A DNA stretch of 64,000 nucleotides from NCBI RefSeq assembly GCF_003046315.1, contig NZ_PZZP01000001.1, positions 1,364,001-1,428,000 on the forward strand, written 5' to 3'. Position numbers and translations under genes: made by a program. The first letter of the stretch is position 1, and each line of letters opens with the position of its first letter. Of the stretch, positions 16,522 through 25,800 are shown piece by piece. The notes beneath the pieces are model-generated. The model did no database searches and had not been told where the DNA came from. It worked only from the letters and a program-made list of their open reading frames with translations. The stretch is from Desmospora activa DSM 45169 (GTDB taxonomy: Bacteria; Bacillota; Bacilli; Thermoactinomycetales; DSM-45169).

Positions 16522-17067
16522 TCAATCATTTGTCACACCTTCTAAGCGCAATAAATGTTTTTTCATTTCCAAACCGCCACGATAGCCTGTCAATGTACCA
16601 TTTTTTCCGATCACCCGGTGGCATGGAACGGATATGAGGACGGGGTTGGCTCCGATCGCGGCTCCAACGGCCCGGACGGCTTGGGGCTTTTCAATCAGCT
16701 CCGCAATTTGCGAATACGTAACCGTTTTCCCATACGGGATTTGATTAAGGGCATTCCATATCGCCTGTTGGAAGCTCGTACCTTGAATATCAACTGGAAA
16801 CGAAAACGATTGGCGTTTGCCTTGAAAATACTCAGCCAATTCCATTTGATAAGGCTGTAACCTTTCATCATTACGTACAAGTTCAAACTGCGGGAAACGA
16901 TTGTTAACCCAATCCGTCAGTTCTGCAAAAGGCTTGTTGGGGGAACCGACGTAACAAAGTCCCCTAGATGTTGCGGCCATATATAATTTCCAGTTATCGT
17001 ATTCAAATAGCGACCAATAAATCGGTTGCTTATGGGTGTCGTTCATGAGTAAATTTCTCTGTGCCAT
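16522..17067 (-). CDS. ogt: Methylated-DNA--protein-cysteine methyltransferase
   Basis: A 181-residue suicide DNA-repair protein that moves the alkyl group from O6-alkylguanine to its own cysteine. The active-site motif PCHRVIG is present, with GTSFQQAIWNALNQIPYGKTVTYSQIAE and the RAVGAAIGANP helix-turn-helix segment. The start at 17067 is preferred because GGAGGTGA stands just upstream; an open frame extending 53 codons further has no ribosome site. The length fits Ogt/AdaB. It stands alone. The symbol is by family resemblance (ogt or adaB). Confidence 0.93.
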   Translation of the reverse strand: MAQRNLLMNDTHKQPIYWSLFEYDNWKLYMAATSRGLCYVGSPNKPFAELTDWVNNRFPQFELVRNDERLQPYQMELAEYFQGKRQSFSFPVDIQGTSFQQAIWNALNQIPYGKTVTYSQIAELIEKPQAVRAVGAAIGANPVLISVPCHRVIGKNGTLTGYRGGLEMKKHLLRLEGVTND

Positions 17068-17162
17068 GCGGTCACCTCCACAGGCAGTATACCCCAATTC
17101 ATGGGTAGTTGAGCGTGTTTTGGAATGTAAGAGCAAGATAACAAAATTCTGGCCATCCGTTT

Positions 17163-17346
17163 TATGATAAAACTGTGTACGTACAAGGAACGTACCCTTT
17201 GGGAGGATCAAGATGAAAACCAACATAGAAACTCATGGTACACCCCCTATTTCATCGGGGTGAAAACGATGGAGATTTATTGTTTCCCATGGTGCAAAGG
17301 TAACAGGGATATGCTATACAACTTCTTCCCAAAGGGATGGAAATAG
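17163..17346 (+). other. Possible small transcription unit with two mini-ORFs
   Basis: A TATGAT -10-like box (17163-17168) has no clear -35 and is followed by a dyad GTACGT-N7-ACGTAC (17177-17195) and a good ribosome site (GGGAGG). A 16-codon frame (17213-17263, MKTNIETHGTPPISSG) comes next, then a 25-codon frame (17269-17346) with two cysteines. The bidirectional terminator at 17380-17423 follows. This arrangement could be a leader-peptide or small-peptide unit. Coding is not proven and both frames could be chance. Confidence 0.25.
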
Positions 17347-17379
17347 ACCGAAACGCGAAATGAAGGGATCCGGATACCA

Positions 17380-17423
17380 AAATCACAAAAACCACCGGCT
17401 TCAAACGGTGGTTTTTGTGATTT
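17380..17423. terminator. Strong bidirectional terminator
   Basis: A perfect 18-bp stem (AAATCACAAAAACCACCG / CGGTGGTTTTTGTGATTT) with an 8-base loop. It overlaps the stop codon of the DUF6526-like gene and would also end plus-strand transcription from about 17170. Confidence 0.9.
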
Positions 17424-17856
17424 AAATTCGATTATAATCCCCTTGCCATTCTTGGATTAATTTCTTGATTTGTTCTCCTGTCAAGTTGTCTTCAGCGGCC
17501 CGCTTACACAGTTCAGGAAACTCTGCATCGCTAGCGAACCGCAATCCAACGATTTGCTTTAAGGTGAGACGTGGATCGAGGAGCTCTCCCGTCAAGATAT
17601 AATGTCGGAGCTGTTGTTCGGATCGGATGATCCGATCCTGTATTTTTAAAGGGTAAATTCGTACCAATGTTACAGTTAAGAGAAGCGCGATACTCATCAT
17701 TAAACTGATGACAGCCCACCCGATCATCTCTCCCGATTGCAGGGAAGAGATCAATAAGACGAGCGTTGTTATGAAGATAATCAAGCTGAGCGGCGCCAAC
17801 ATAAAGTGATAGGTAGGATCCAATTTCCGATGGTTTTTATAATTTTGCTTCTCCAA
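17422..17856 (-). CDS. DUF6526-like membrane protein
   Basis: A protein of about 145 residues beginning at or near (L)EKQNYKNHRKLDPTYHF, the conserved start of the DUF6526 family. Two membrane helices follow (FMLAPLSLIIFITTLVLLIS and IGWAVISLMMSIALLLTVTL), then a charged soluble tail. The TTG at 17856 has GGGAG 9 bases upstream; the ATG at 17865 directly abuts it and is less likely, and the open frame extends much further without a ribosome site. Function unknown. It ends inside a strong terminator. Confidence 0.75.
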   Translation of the reverse strand: MEKQNYKNHRKLDPTYHFMLAPLSLIIFITTLVLLISSLQSGEMIGWAVISLMMSIALLLTVTLVRIYPLKIQDRIIRSEQQLRHYILTGELLDPRLTLKQIVGLRFASDAEFPELCKRAAEDNLTGEQIKKLIQEWQGDYNRI

Positions 17857-18019
17857 CAAATTCATCTCCCTTTTTTCGATCTTTAAACGGATTGAGATAA
17901 GCCTAAAGGTAAGAAATCTTGACCTAACATTGTTTTTGGGTTTGTTTTTCGACGTATTATATAGAGATTTTATTTGAAGTTTGTAATGCAAACTAGTTTA
18001 AAAAATACATTCTGATCTT

Positions 18020-18532
18020 TTATGACTCCATTGCCTCTTCCAACAACATCTCCACCCATTTCATATCGGCTTCCAGATGAAGAATCCCACCTTCCACCAG
18101 ATAAATCATGGAACGGTGTTGCTCAGGATCAAGGCGAGCTCGTAACTGGCGCAACTGCATCATGTGATAAACCAAGGACGCCCGTTGTCGGTTCAGCATC
18201 TCTGTCTCTTGCCGAAAATCGATTTCTTGTGCACAGAGGAGTTTAAAGAAAAAGGCATCTTTTAGAAGTGAACGTTCTACTGGTTCCAGCAACCATTGGT
18301 GCAGCTCCTTCCGACCGTCCTCCGTGAGTCGATACTCTCTACGCTCCCTACTCCCCCCTTCTTTCAAAGGTTCGACCAATCCGTCCCGCGTTAAGCGATC
18401 CAATGTGGTGTACACTTGCCCTGTATTTAAGGGCCATTGGCCGTGCACCATGCTCTCAAATTTGGTCTTAATTTCATACCCATGCCGCTCTCTTTGATGC
18501 AGCAGGGCTAATATGGCATGCTTCACAGACAT
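18020..18532 (-). CDS. PadR-family transcriptional regulator
   Basis: A 170-residue regulator. The N-terminal winged helix (MSVKHAILALLHQRERHGYEI ... GQVYTTLDRLTRDGLV ... REYRLTEDGRKEL, about residues 1-80) is typical of PadR, and a helical C-terminal dimerisation part follows. PadR proteins usually repress exporter genes and release DNA on binding a toxic compound. It lies 96 bases downstream of an ABC exporter permease on the same strand, so it is very probably the exporter's regulator. A 13-base palindrome before the exporter (21815-21827) is the best operator candidate. Confidence 0.9.
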   Translation of the reverse strand: MSVKHAILALLHQRERHGYEIKTKFESMVHGQWPLNTGQVYTTLDRLTRDGLVEPLKEGGSRERREYRLTEDGRKELHQWLLEPVERSLLKDAFFFKLLCAQEIDFRQETEMLNRQRASLVYHMMQLRQLRARLDPEQHRSMIYLVEGGILHLEADMKWVEMLLEEAMES

Positions 18533-18627
18533 CGTTCTTTCCTCAGTTCCACCGCCTGTATTTGGGGCAATCCCCCGACGGATGAATAGACTCCGTAAGA
18601 GAAAGGATTACAAACCGCTCTTATCGT

Positions 18628-21093
18628 TCAACTGCGAATGGATTCTTGCACATTGACCCTGCCGGCGCGAAGAGCCGGAATCCAAGTAGCTAGAAAAGTA
18701 ACCAGAGCGCTAGTCAGACAAGTAATCAGCCATTCAGACCAGGGAATCAAAAAATACATGTTCACCTCATCTGAAAGAACATTGAGGCCAATCAACCACA
18801 GTCCCAAAGCAGACCCAACCACAATCCCGGTAACCCCGATAACGGCTCCTTCTCCGAATACCATGCCGTAGACTTGAGCACGGCTGGCTCCGAGAGCCCT
18901 CATCGTTCCGTATTCCTGCAATCGTTCCGTTACACTTATCATCAAGAGATTGACGATGCCGATCCCAGCTGTCGTGAGAGTGACTGCCAACAATCCCGTA
19001 AAGAGGAGAGATAGACCCGGAAAGGTACGCTGCTGCCAGCGAATCTCCTCTTCTAAGGTTTGCACCCGAATCAGGTGATCTCCCATCTTGTGGAAAAGAT
19101 TCTCTTTCAAAGCCCGTTGACTACTTCCTTCTTCCAATGCAACCAGACTTCGGATAGCAGTATGAACGCCAAATTCATTCTTCATCCGATCTTCCGCAAC
19201 AAACCCGACATAACCGCCGTCAAATTGCGTCTTGACGACTCCGTCAACCTGAAATTTCTTTCGCCCCGATGGTGTTTCAAGAATAATGGATTCCCCGACT
19301 TCCCCTCCCCATTGCTGAAATGCATGGTCTCCCAGCAGAATACTCCCTGGGGTATTTAAATCGAATCCCTTCGTATTTTCCGTGGTGAATAAAGGATGGG
19401 ACTGTTGCCACTTCGGGTTGACTCCCAATACGTTCATCTGATGCAACTGGTTGGGAGACTGCCATCTAACGGATGCTTTCTTGATCCTGGACACATCTTG
19501 CACACCTTCAATCTGTCGCATGGTATTCATGTCCTTCTCTTGGATGGGCTTGATCGATTCAACAAGCAATTCACCCCCGAAAGTCGCTGTAATCTCCTGG
19601 TCTAAGAACATTTTTTGATGTTCAAAAGCGGAGAACATCATCAGCGAAAGGGCGACTCCCAATGTTAGGACTGCTACCATATTGGACGAACGATACATCC
19701 GTTGAAGAGCGTTTCGACACGCCACTTCACTTTCCGTCCATTGTCGGAATAAACCCCGAATTAATCCTGCAACCCCTCTTAAGAACAAAGGTAACAATAA
19801 AAATGCGCCTAGAATTGCAAGAAAGTATGACCAGGGTTGACCGGATAAAGAGGCCACTAATAAAACAAATCCAACCGGGGTTCGCCATTTTGAAATAGAC
19901 ACTGCTCTATTAATGCGATGTTGTCCGAGTACCGCCGCCACACTGACACCGCTGGCTCGTTGTACTGGCAGCAGGGATGCGATCACTGGGAGTAAAACTC
20001 CTAAAATTAACGTAATCGGCAAGGCCATCCCCAATTGCAACTCATAATCAATTTCCATCTGAAACGAGCGAAAAATCCCCCTTTGTAATATTGTAGCCAT
20101 CCAAATTCCCGGAAAAATCCCCAATAACGTTCCCAACCCGGACAAAAGGATGGCTTCCCACAAAACAATTCCCCGAATCTGATCTGGCGTGGCTCCAAGA
20201 GACTTCATGACAGCAAATTCTTTCTCCCGCTCGGTCACACTGGTGTAAAAGGTTTGAAACAGAATCAAGCAACTAATGAACAGAGCGGTTCCGCCAATTG
20301 CAATCAATAGAAAGTACAATTCATCTAACCGGTTACTTTGACGAGGATCGGCCAATACCGGTTCCACATAGATCGGCCTATTTTCTTGTTTAAACCGCTT
20401 TTCCAGTCTTTTTTGAATAACGTCCACTCGCTCGGAATCCATGATGTCTAAACGAATTTCCTGAAGTGACCCTGTTTCACCAGTCCATTGTTCCAATTGG
20501 TTGATCGTGAGTGCGATCCGCCAATTCCGGTTGCCAGCCTCCTCCCATTTTCCGGGACCTTCCAAAAACGAGGTGTCCTGCACCACTGCCGCTACTGACA
20601 TAGTGTGTTGCTGTTCGCCGACCTTCAGAGTTAGTTTATCTCCTGGTCTTACATTCCACACCTCGGCAGTGGTCTTTGGAACAATGAATCCGGATTGACC
20701 CAGTTGCCCTTGTATCACTTTCAAAGGAAACAAGGAAGTATCCATATGACTCAAGCCGATTAACTGAACCGATCGTGCCGCTAACGAAGTTTTTTCCTGC
20801 TCAGAAGGCTGTAGTTGGGCCGGTTGCTGGATTACTCCCACAGCATCATGGATACCGGAAATCATTTTTATTTCAGATAATACTTCTTCCGGAATGTGTT
20901 CTTCTGTTGGATGGATCAATAGGTCTGAATTTCCTATAGACTCCTGCGTTTTTTCACGGATCAACCGATCCGTTGTTTCCACTCCGCTGATTACAGCCAA
21001 AAGGGAAGCAACACCAACAGCGATTCCTAGGAGAGTGAGAAAGTTACGAAGAGGCTTACGCCTGAAGTTCTGCCAGGAAATCTTCAAGAGCAC
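18628..21093 (-). CDS. ABC exporter permease, FtsX/MacB type
   Basis: An 821-residue permease with two FtsX-type halves. It has an N-terminal membrane helix (FLTLLGIAVGVASLLAV), an extracytoplasmic MacB-like domain (to about residue 260), three membrane helices with EREKEFAVMKSLGATPDQIRGIVLWEA, then a second copy ending ERLQEYGTMRALGASRAQVYGMVFGEG with further helices. The two GAT/GAS-containing coupling loops mark the LolE/MacB/YxdM superfamily. The start is a GTG at 21093 with GGAGGTGA 9 bases before it, overlapping the ATPase gene by 38 bases. Substrate unknown; lipid-like or peptide antibiotics are common for the family, and the cluster next door makes a candidate. Confidence 0.88.
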   Translation of the reverse strand: MLLKISWQNFRRKPLRNFLTLLGIAVGVASLLAVISGVETTDRLIREKTQESIGNSDLLIHPTEEHIPEEVLSEIKMISGIHDAVGVIQQPAQLQPSEQEKTSLAARSVQLIGLSHMDTSLFPLKVIQGQLGQSGFIVPKTTAEVWNVRPGDKLTLKVGEQQHTMSVAAVVQDTSFLEGPGKWEEAGNRNWRIALTINQLEQWTGETGSLQEIRLDIMDSERVDVIQKRLEKRFKQENRPIYVEPVLADPRQSNRLDELYFLLIAIGGTALFISCLILFQTFYTSVTEREKEFAVMKSLGATPDQIRGIVLWEAILLSGLGTLLGIFPGIWMATILQRGIFRSFQMEIDYELQLGMALPITLILGVLLPVIASLLPVQRASGVSVAAVLGQHRINRAVSISKWRTPVGFVLLVASLSGQPWSYFLAILGAFLLLPLFLRGVAGLIRGLFRQWTESEVACRNALQRMYRSSNMVAVLTLGVALSLMMFSAFEHQKMFLDQEITATFGGELLVESIKPIQEKDMNTMRQIEGVQDVSRIKKASVRWQSPNQLHQMNVLGVNPKWQQSHPLFTTENTKGFDLNTPGSILLGDHAFQQWGGEVGESIILETPSGRKKFQVDGVVKTQFDGGYVGFVAEDRMKNEFGVHTAIRSLVALEEGSSQRALKENLFHKMGDHLIRVQTLEEEIRWQQRTFPGLSLLFTGLLAVTLTTAGIGIVNLLMISVTERLQEYGTMRALGASRAQVYGMVFGEGAVIGVTGIVVGSALGLWLIGLNVLSDEVNMYFLIPWSEWLITCLTSALVTFLATWIPALRAGRVNVQESIRS

Positions 21094-21781
21094 GCTGTAA
21101 ATTCACCTCCGTCTGCCGGATGTCCGATTCGATGCGACCATCTTTAAACAGAAGAACTCTCTCTGCACAACCGGCAACGGACAGATCATGGGTTACCATG
21201 ATGATGGTTAGTCGCTCTTCCCGGTGAAGCCGCGATAAGATCTCCAGCACTTCGTAGCTACGACGGCGATCCAAGTTTCCTGTGGGTTCATCGGCCAGAA
21301 TTACCCTGGGTTGCATGGCCAAGGCGCGGGCGATAGCTACCCGTTGTTGCTGCCCACCCGAGAGTTCCGCCGGAAAAGAATTTTCTTTCCCTTTTAGATC
21401 CAGTGCATGGATCAATTGTTGGACGCGCATCTGGATTTCCTCTCGTGGACAACGGTCCATAGCCATAGGAAAAGCGATATTTTCCTTCACATTCAACTCA
21501 GACAATAATTGATAATTTTGAAATATATATCCGATTTTTCTCCGTCTGATCAACGTTCGCCGCTTTTCCGACAAGTTGTGTAGAGACAGCCCGTCCACGC
21601 TAATTTTGCCGTGATCCGGAACATCCAGCCCCCCTATCAAGTTTAACAGTGTACTTTTTCCGGATCCGCTAGGTCCCATAACGGCCACAAACTCTCCTTG
21701 CCTTACGTGTATATCCACTTTATCCACCGCTGGTCTTTCTCCAAGTGGATACCTTTTACTTAATCCCTCTACCGTAATCAA
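21056..21781 (-). CDS. ABC exporter ATPase, LolD/MacB type
   Basis: A 241-residue ATPase with Walker [13 protein letters not shown]-loop near [14 protein letters not shown], signature [15 protein letters not shown], Walker [13 protein letters not shown] and switch VTHDLSVAG. It partners the overlapping permease and is the first gene of the exporter-PadR unit. A 13-base palindrome lies 34 bases upstream of its ATG, where a repressor would block the promoter. Confidence 0.93.
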   Translation of the reverse strand: MITVEGLSKRYPLGERPAVDKVDIHVRQGEFVAVMGPSGSGKSTLLNLIGGLDVPDHGKISVDGLSLHNLSEKRRTLIRRRKIGYIFQNYQLLSELNVKENIAFPMAMDRCPREEIQMRVQQLIHALDLKGKENSFPAELSGGQQQRVAIARALAMQPRVILADEPTGNLDRRRSYEVLEILSRLHREERLTIIMVTHDLSVAGCAERVLLFKDGRIESDIRQTEVNLQRALEDFLAELQA

Positions 21782-21814
21782 CCCGACCCCTCCACTTTAA
21801 ATACCGGATATATA

Positions 21815-21827
21815 TATACTGAGTATA
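21815..21827. promoter_or_regulatory. Palindromic operator candidate before ABC exporter
   Basis: A perfect 13-base palindrome TATACT-G-AGTATA lies between the exporter gene start and the GNAT terminator. The same palindrome recurs at 37932-37944, with imperfect versions at 47994 and 60061. PadR or another dimeric repressor is the likely binder by context. Confidence 0.6.
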
Positions 21828-21891
21828 ACAGAAATCCACTTAAAAAACAGGTTTTGAGGAAACCGGCATATTCCCTCGATGACACAGATAG

Positions 21892-21937
21892 AATAAATCC
21901 CCCCTGGACCGCGCACACATCCAGGGAGGATTTTATT
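21892..21937. terminator. Terminator hairpin after GNAT gene
   Basis: AATAAATCC..CCTGGA pairs with TCCAGGGAGGATTTTATT (small bulge), with A/T ends on both strands. It lies 48 bases past the acetyltransferase stop. Confidence 0.7.
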
Positions 21938-21984
21938 CTTATAAAATGTTAATTCAAGAATATCCACCTCATTTCAACAAAACT

Positions 21985-22629
21985 TCACCTCCTTGCCTGT
22001 ACTAATCGGTTATATATTTGAGAGTTCCAATTTTCCTGCAAAAATTTATGAAACTCCTCTTCAATTTGCTTCTTTTCCTGTTCAGGTATCATTGTTGTAG
22101 GCTGGCCAAACTCATCAATAGCGTAATATTCATCTCTTAGCACTGACCATACCACAGCATCATAATACTGTCCGTCTACGAAATTGTAATCTCTTAAAAT
22201 TCCTTCCATCACAACCTTTTTATTTTTCATTAACATATTCATTGTTCGTTTGTTGAATAATCCGGTAATAAATTGAATTCGATGCGCGTTTTTATATTGA
22301 AATAGATGATCCATTACCAGTACCGATGCCTCTGCTCCACAACCGGAATCCCAGAGCTTATGATCTCCTACAATTCCGCCCAACTCATAGCTGCCTTCAT
22401 ATTGTAGTTTTTTCCATGATACAAAGCCTATCTTTTCCCCATCATGAGTGAGAATCGTAACATAGTTAGTCGTTGAGTCATTCGTAATTTCTTCCTTCAA
22501 TTGATCCGCTCTGAAAAAATCCTGTTTCCCACTCCCCAGAGCACTGGCCGCGGATGGCCGCAACCATTGAGACATAAGTTTGAAATCTTCCTCCTCAAGA
22601 GGAGCAATCTGAACCATATGTCCTTTCAT
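21985..22629 (-). CDS. GNAT-family acetyltransferase (RimJ/RimL-like)
   Basis: A protein of about 214 residues. The pattern KIGFVSWKKL ... YELGGIVGDHKLWDSGCGAEASVLVMDHLF ... AHRIQFITGLFNKRTMNMLMKNK fits a GNAT fold of the RimJ/RimL type, with the usual R/Q-x-x-G-x-G/A acetyl-CoA loop replaced by DSGCGAEA. The C-terminal 45 residues are an unusual charged tail. The ATG at 22629 with AAAGGG 9 bases upstream is preferred over a longer frame. It sits downstream of the NRPS genes and might acetylate the product or its precursor, but a hairpin at 22758 separates them. Substrate unknown. Confidence 0.75.
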   Translation of the reverse strand: MKGHMVQIAPLEEEDFKLMSQWLRPSAASALGSGKQDFFRADQLKEEITNDSTTNYVTILTHDGEKIGFVSWKKLQYEGSYELGGIVGDHKLWDSGCGAEASVLVMDHLFQYKNAHRIQFITGLFNKRTMNMLMKNKKVVMEGILRDYNFVDGQYYDAVVWSVLRDEYYAIDEFGQPTTMIPEQEKKQIEEEFHKFLQENWNSQIYNRLVQARR

Positions 22630-22757
22630 TACAATCAACCCTTTCTGGCAGTTCCAATTCAACTTTTTATCTACTATTAAACTAACAGACCATTTCGATA
22701 TTACATCCGTAATTTACGCAAACTCCGGATCGTTCTTTTCTCTCCCTGGTAACAGTT

Positions 22758-22792
22758 CACACAAAGGAGGCCGACTTGGCCTCCTTTGTGTG
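22758..22792. terminator. Perfect hairpin after the large NRPS gene
   Basis: A 15-bp perfect stem CACACAAAGGAGGCC / GGCCTCCTTTGTGTG with a 5-base loop lies 33 bases past the NRPS stop. There is no T-run, so it may be a weak or factor-dependent terminator or an RNA-stabilising hairpin at the 3' end of a very long mRNA. Confidence 0.55.
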
Positions 22793-22825
22793 ATCATCCA
22801 ACAGCATCAAACAGGTAAAAGCCGC

Positions 22826-25800
22826 TTATTTTTTGACCAAAATACTCTTTTGATACTGCTCCCGGCGGAGTGCCTTTATTTCCGATTCAGGAGGGGACGG
22901 CTTGGGATTTTCCTCTCTCTCTTGAATCATAGCGGCCAAGCCGGAAATCGTCGGAGCTTCAAAAATACACTTGAGCGGCAAATGGATGCCAAAGATATTT
23001 TTAATTCGCGATATGATCTGTAATGCCATTAACGAATGACCACCAAGTTCAAAGAAATTGTCATCGACACTGATATTCTCTTTCCGAAGAACATCAGACC
23101 AAATCTCTGACAACATTTTCTCCTCTGGTGTGGAAAAAGTTTTGTGTTCACGAGTATGACTGATTTTCCTTTTGGGTTCTGGCAACCGGCGGTAGTCCAC
23201 TTTCCCACTGGCCGTCACCGGCATGTGGTCCAGACAGAGGAAGACGGAAGGAATCATCGCCGCCGGAAGGAGATTGCCAAGATAACTCCGAAGGGCGGTT
23301 TCATCAAAATGATCTTCAGCAGGGATGACATAGGCTGCAAGAAAAGGTTCCCCATCGTTTTCCCAAAGTTTTACAGCACAAAAGGCAACCTTCGGGTGCT
23401 GATGTAAAGTTGAAACTACCTCGTTTAAATCCAACCGAACCCCCCGAATCTTTACTTGGTGGTCTCGGCGCCCCAAGATCTCCAAGGAACCATCCGGTCT
23501 GTACCTTCCCAGGTCTCCCGTCCTGTACAACAAGTCCTCCTCCAGACCCGTAAACGGGTTCCGAATAAATGAATCTTCATTTTTCTGCGGGTCGTTGATA
23601 TAACCTTTGGTTCGGTAAGGCGTACGAATAACCACTTCTCCCACTTCACCGATCCCGCATAAACTATCTTTCCGGTTTAGGATCAGGACTTGCGTTTGAG
23701 GCATTGGATGCTGCAACGGTTGAGCACCAGCCAAAGGGATCGGGGGTACACGGCTGAAACATTTCACCATAGTCGTTTCCGTCGGGCCGTAAAGGTTGAT
23801 CAACTGAATGTTCGACGAGAATTTACTGCGCCAACGCTGAATCAAGGAGGAGGTCAGTGCTTCCCCTGAAAAGAAGACATAGCGCAGTGATGGTAATGAT
23901 GTTGGTCGTACTCTGTCAGTCAGCCAAGACTGAATTAAAGAAGGAACGAGATGCAATACACTGATATTTTCCTGCTGTAACCAGGGCAAAATGTGATCAG
24001 CTTCATAATTGACCGGTTCCTCCGGCAAACATACGGATGCTCCGCAGACTAGCGGCAAAAACACATCCCGCAAAAATGCATCAAAGGAGATATGCGTTAA
24101 TTGAGCAAAACGGTCATTCGGCTGAATTTGGAACTCTTTTTTCTGCCAGTCGAGGAAATGACTTAACCCTTTATGTTTCCCTAGAATCCCTTTCGGTCGT
24201 CCCGTGGTTCCAGAAGTAAAGTAGATATAGGCCGGATCCTCCAGTTGCGGATGATCGCTCAACCCTTCAAAATCAGGAGAATAAAGATTATCACTCTCAT
24301 TTTCCTCCGGACAGAACACCTGAATAGCGGGTGTCTCATCATCAGGCAATCCGTTTTCCGACAAATCCAATAACACATCGGCGCCCGCTTCCGTTAATAG
24401 CTGTTTTTTCCGTTTCAAAGGCAGATTTTCGTCAATGGGTAAAAATACGCCCCCAATTTTCCAGACTGCCAAAATACCCGCAATCAATTTAAAGCTTTTC
24501 CCACCAGTTACAGCTACAATTTGACCTTTTTGTACTCCTTCTTTGTGAAGCTTCCAAGCTAGATGATCAGAGTATTTTTTCAGCTGGCTGTAAGTCCATC
24601 GATCTTTCCCTCGAATGATGGCGACGTGTTTAGGTGAACTTGCCACTTGGCGTTCAAACATCTTCGTCACCGGTTTTAGATCGACTTCTTTTATCGGTGC
24701 TTCAGGGTCCGGCAACATTTGTTCAGCTTCCTGGGTTAACAAGGAATAGGAATGTATTTCCCGTTGCGGATCCTGGACGATTTGATTCAACAGACTGTGA
24801 TACTGGTTCAATATTTCTTTCATTCGTATATCAGAAAATTTGTCCGATCGATAGACCAGATCCAGCTGTAATCCCTGCTCTTTTTCAAAGATATAGAGAG
24901 TCATCAAGAACTTGGATTCAAATTCAAGAAAGTCTTGCTCTTCCACATCCGCTCCGGGAATGTTCCAGAGATGATCATCGACCTCTTCTTTGGTGATATA
25001 GTTGATCATTACATCAAACAAGGGGTTCCGGTTCAACGAACGTTCCGGTTGGACTTCCTCCACCACTCGCTCAAAGGGAGCCTCCTGATAGGAATAAGCA
25101 TCCATGGATGTTTGGCGTACCCGTCGCAGTTGTTCCATGAAGGACGGATTACCGGACAGATCCGTCCGCAATACCAATGTATTGAGGAACAGTCCAATCA
25201 GATATTCCAATTCTTTTCGGTTCCGGTTGACAATTGGCGTCCCGATCAGAATATCATCCTGATCGGTCATTCGGTGTAACAAAACTTTAAATGCTGCCAG
25301 TAGCGTCATAAACAGAGTAGCCTCTTCTTTGTGGCCGATATCTTTCAACCGCTTTACCAAGTCTTCCGATAAACGATATGTGATTCGGTTGTTCCCCTGA
25401 TTCCGCGACTCACTGCTCGTGTCCATGGGCAACTGTAACGAAGGGATTTCCCCGCCCAACTGCCTTTTCCAGTAAGCCAACGGTTCTTTTAACGATTCGT
25501 CTGTGAGAAGTTCTTTCTGCCAGAGAGCATAATCAGCATACTGAACAGGAAGAGGCTGTAACTCTACAGTTACTCCAGCGCATATTTTCGTGTAAATTTC
25601 CGATATCTCCCGAATCATGATGCCGATAGACCAACCGTCGGAAATAATATGGTGCATATTGAAGATCAGACGATGCTCTTGCTCATGACAACGAATCAAC
25701 TGCACCCGGAATAATGGACCCTCACTCAAATGGAAGGGACGACGGGCTTCTCTGCGAAAAATTTCCTGTACCAATTCTTCGTTTTCCTCCGATGGGAGGT

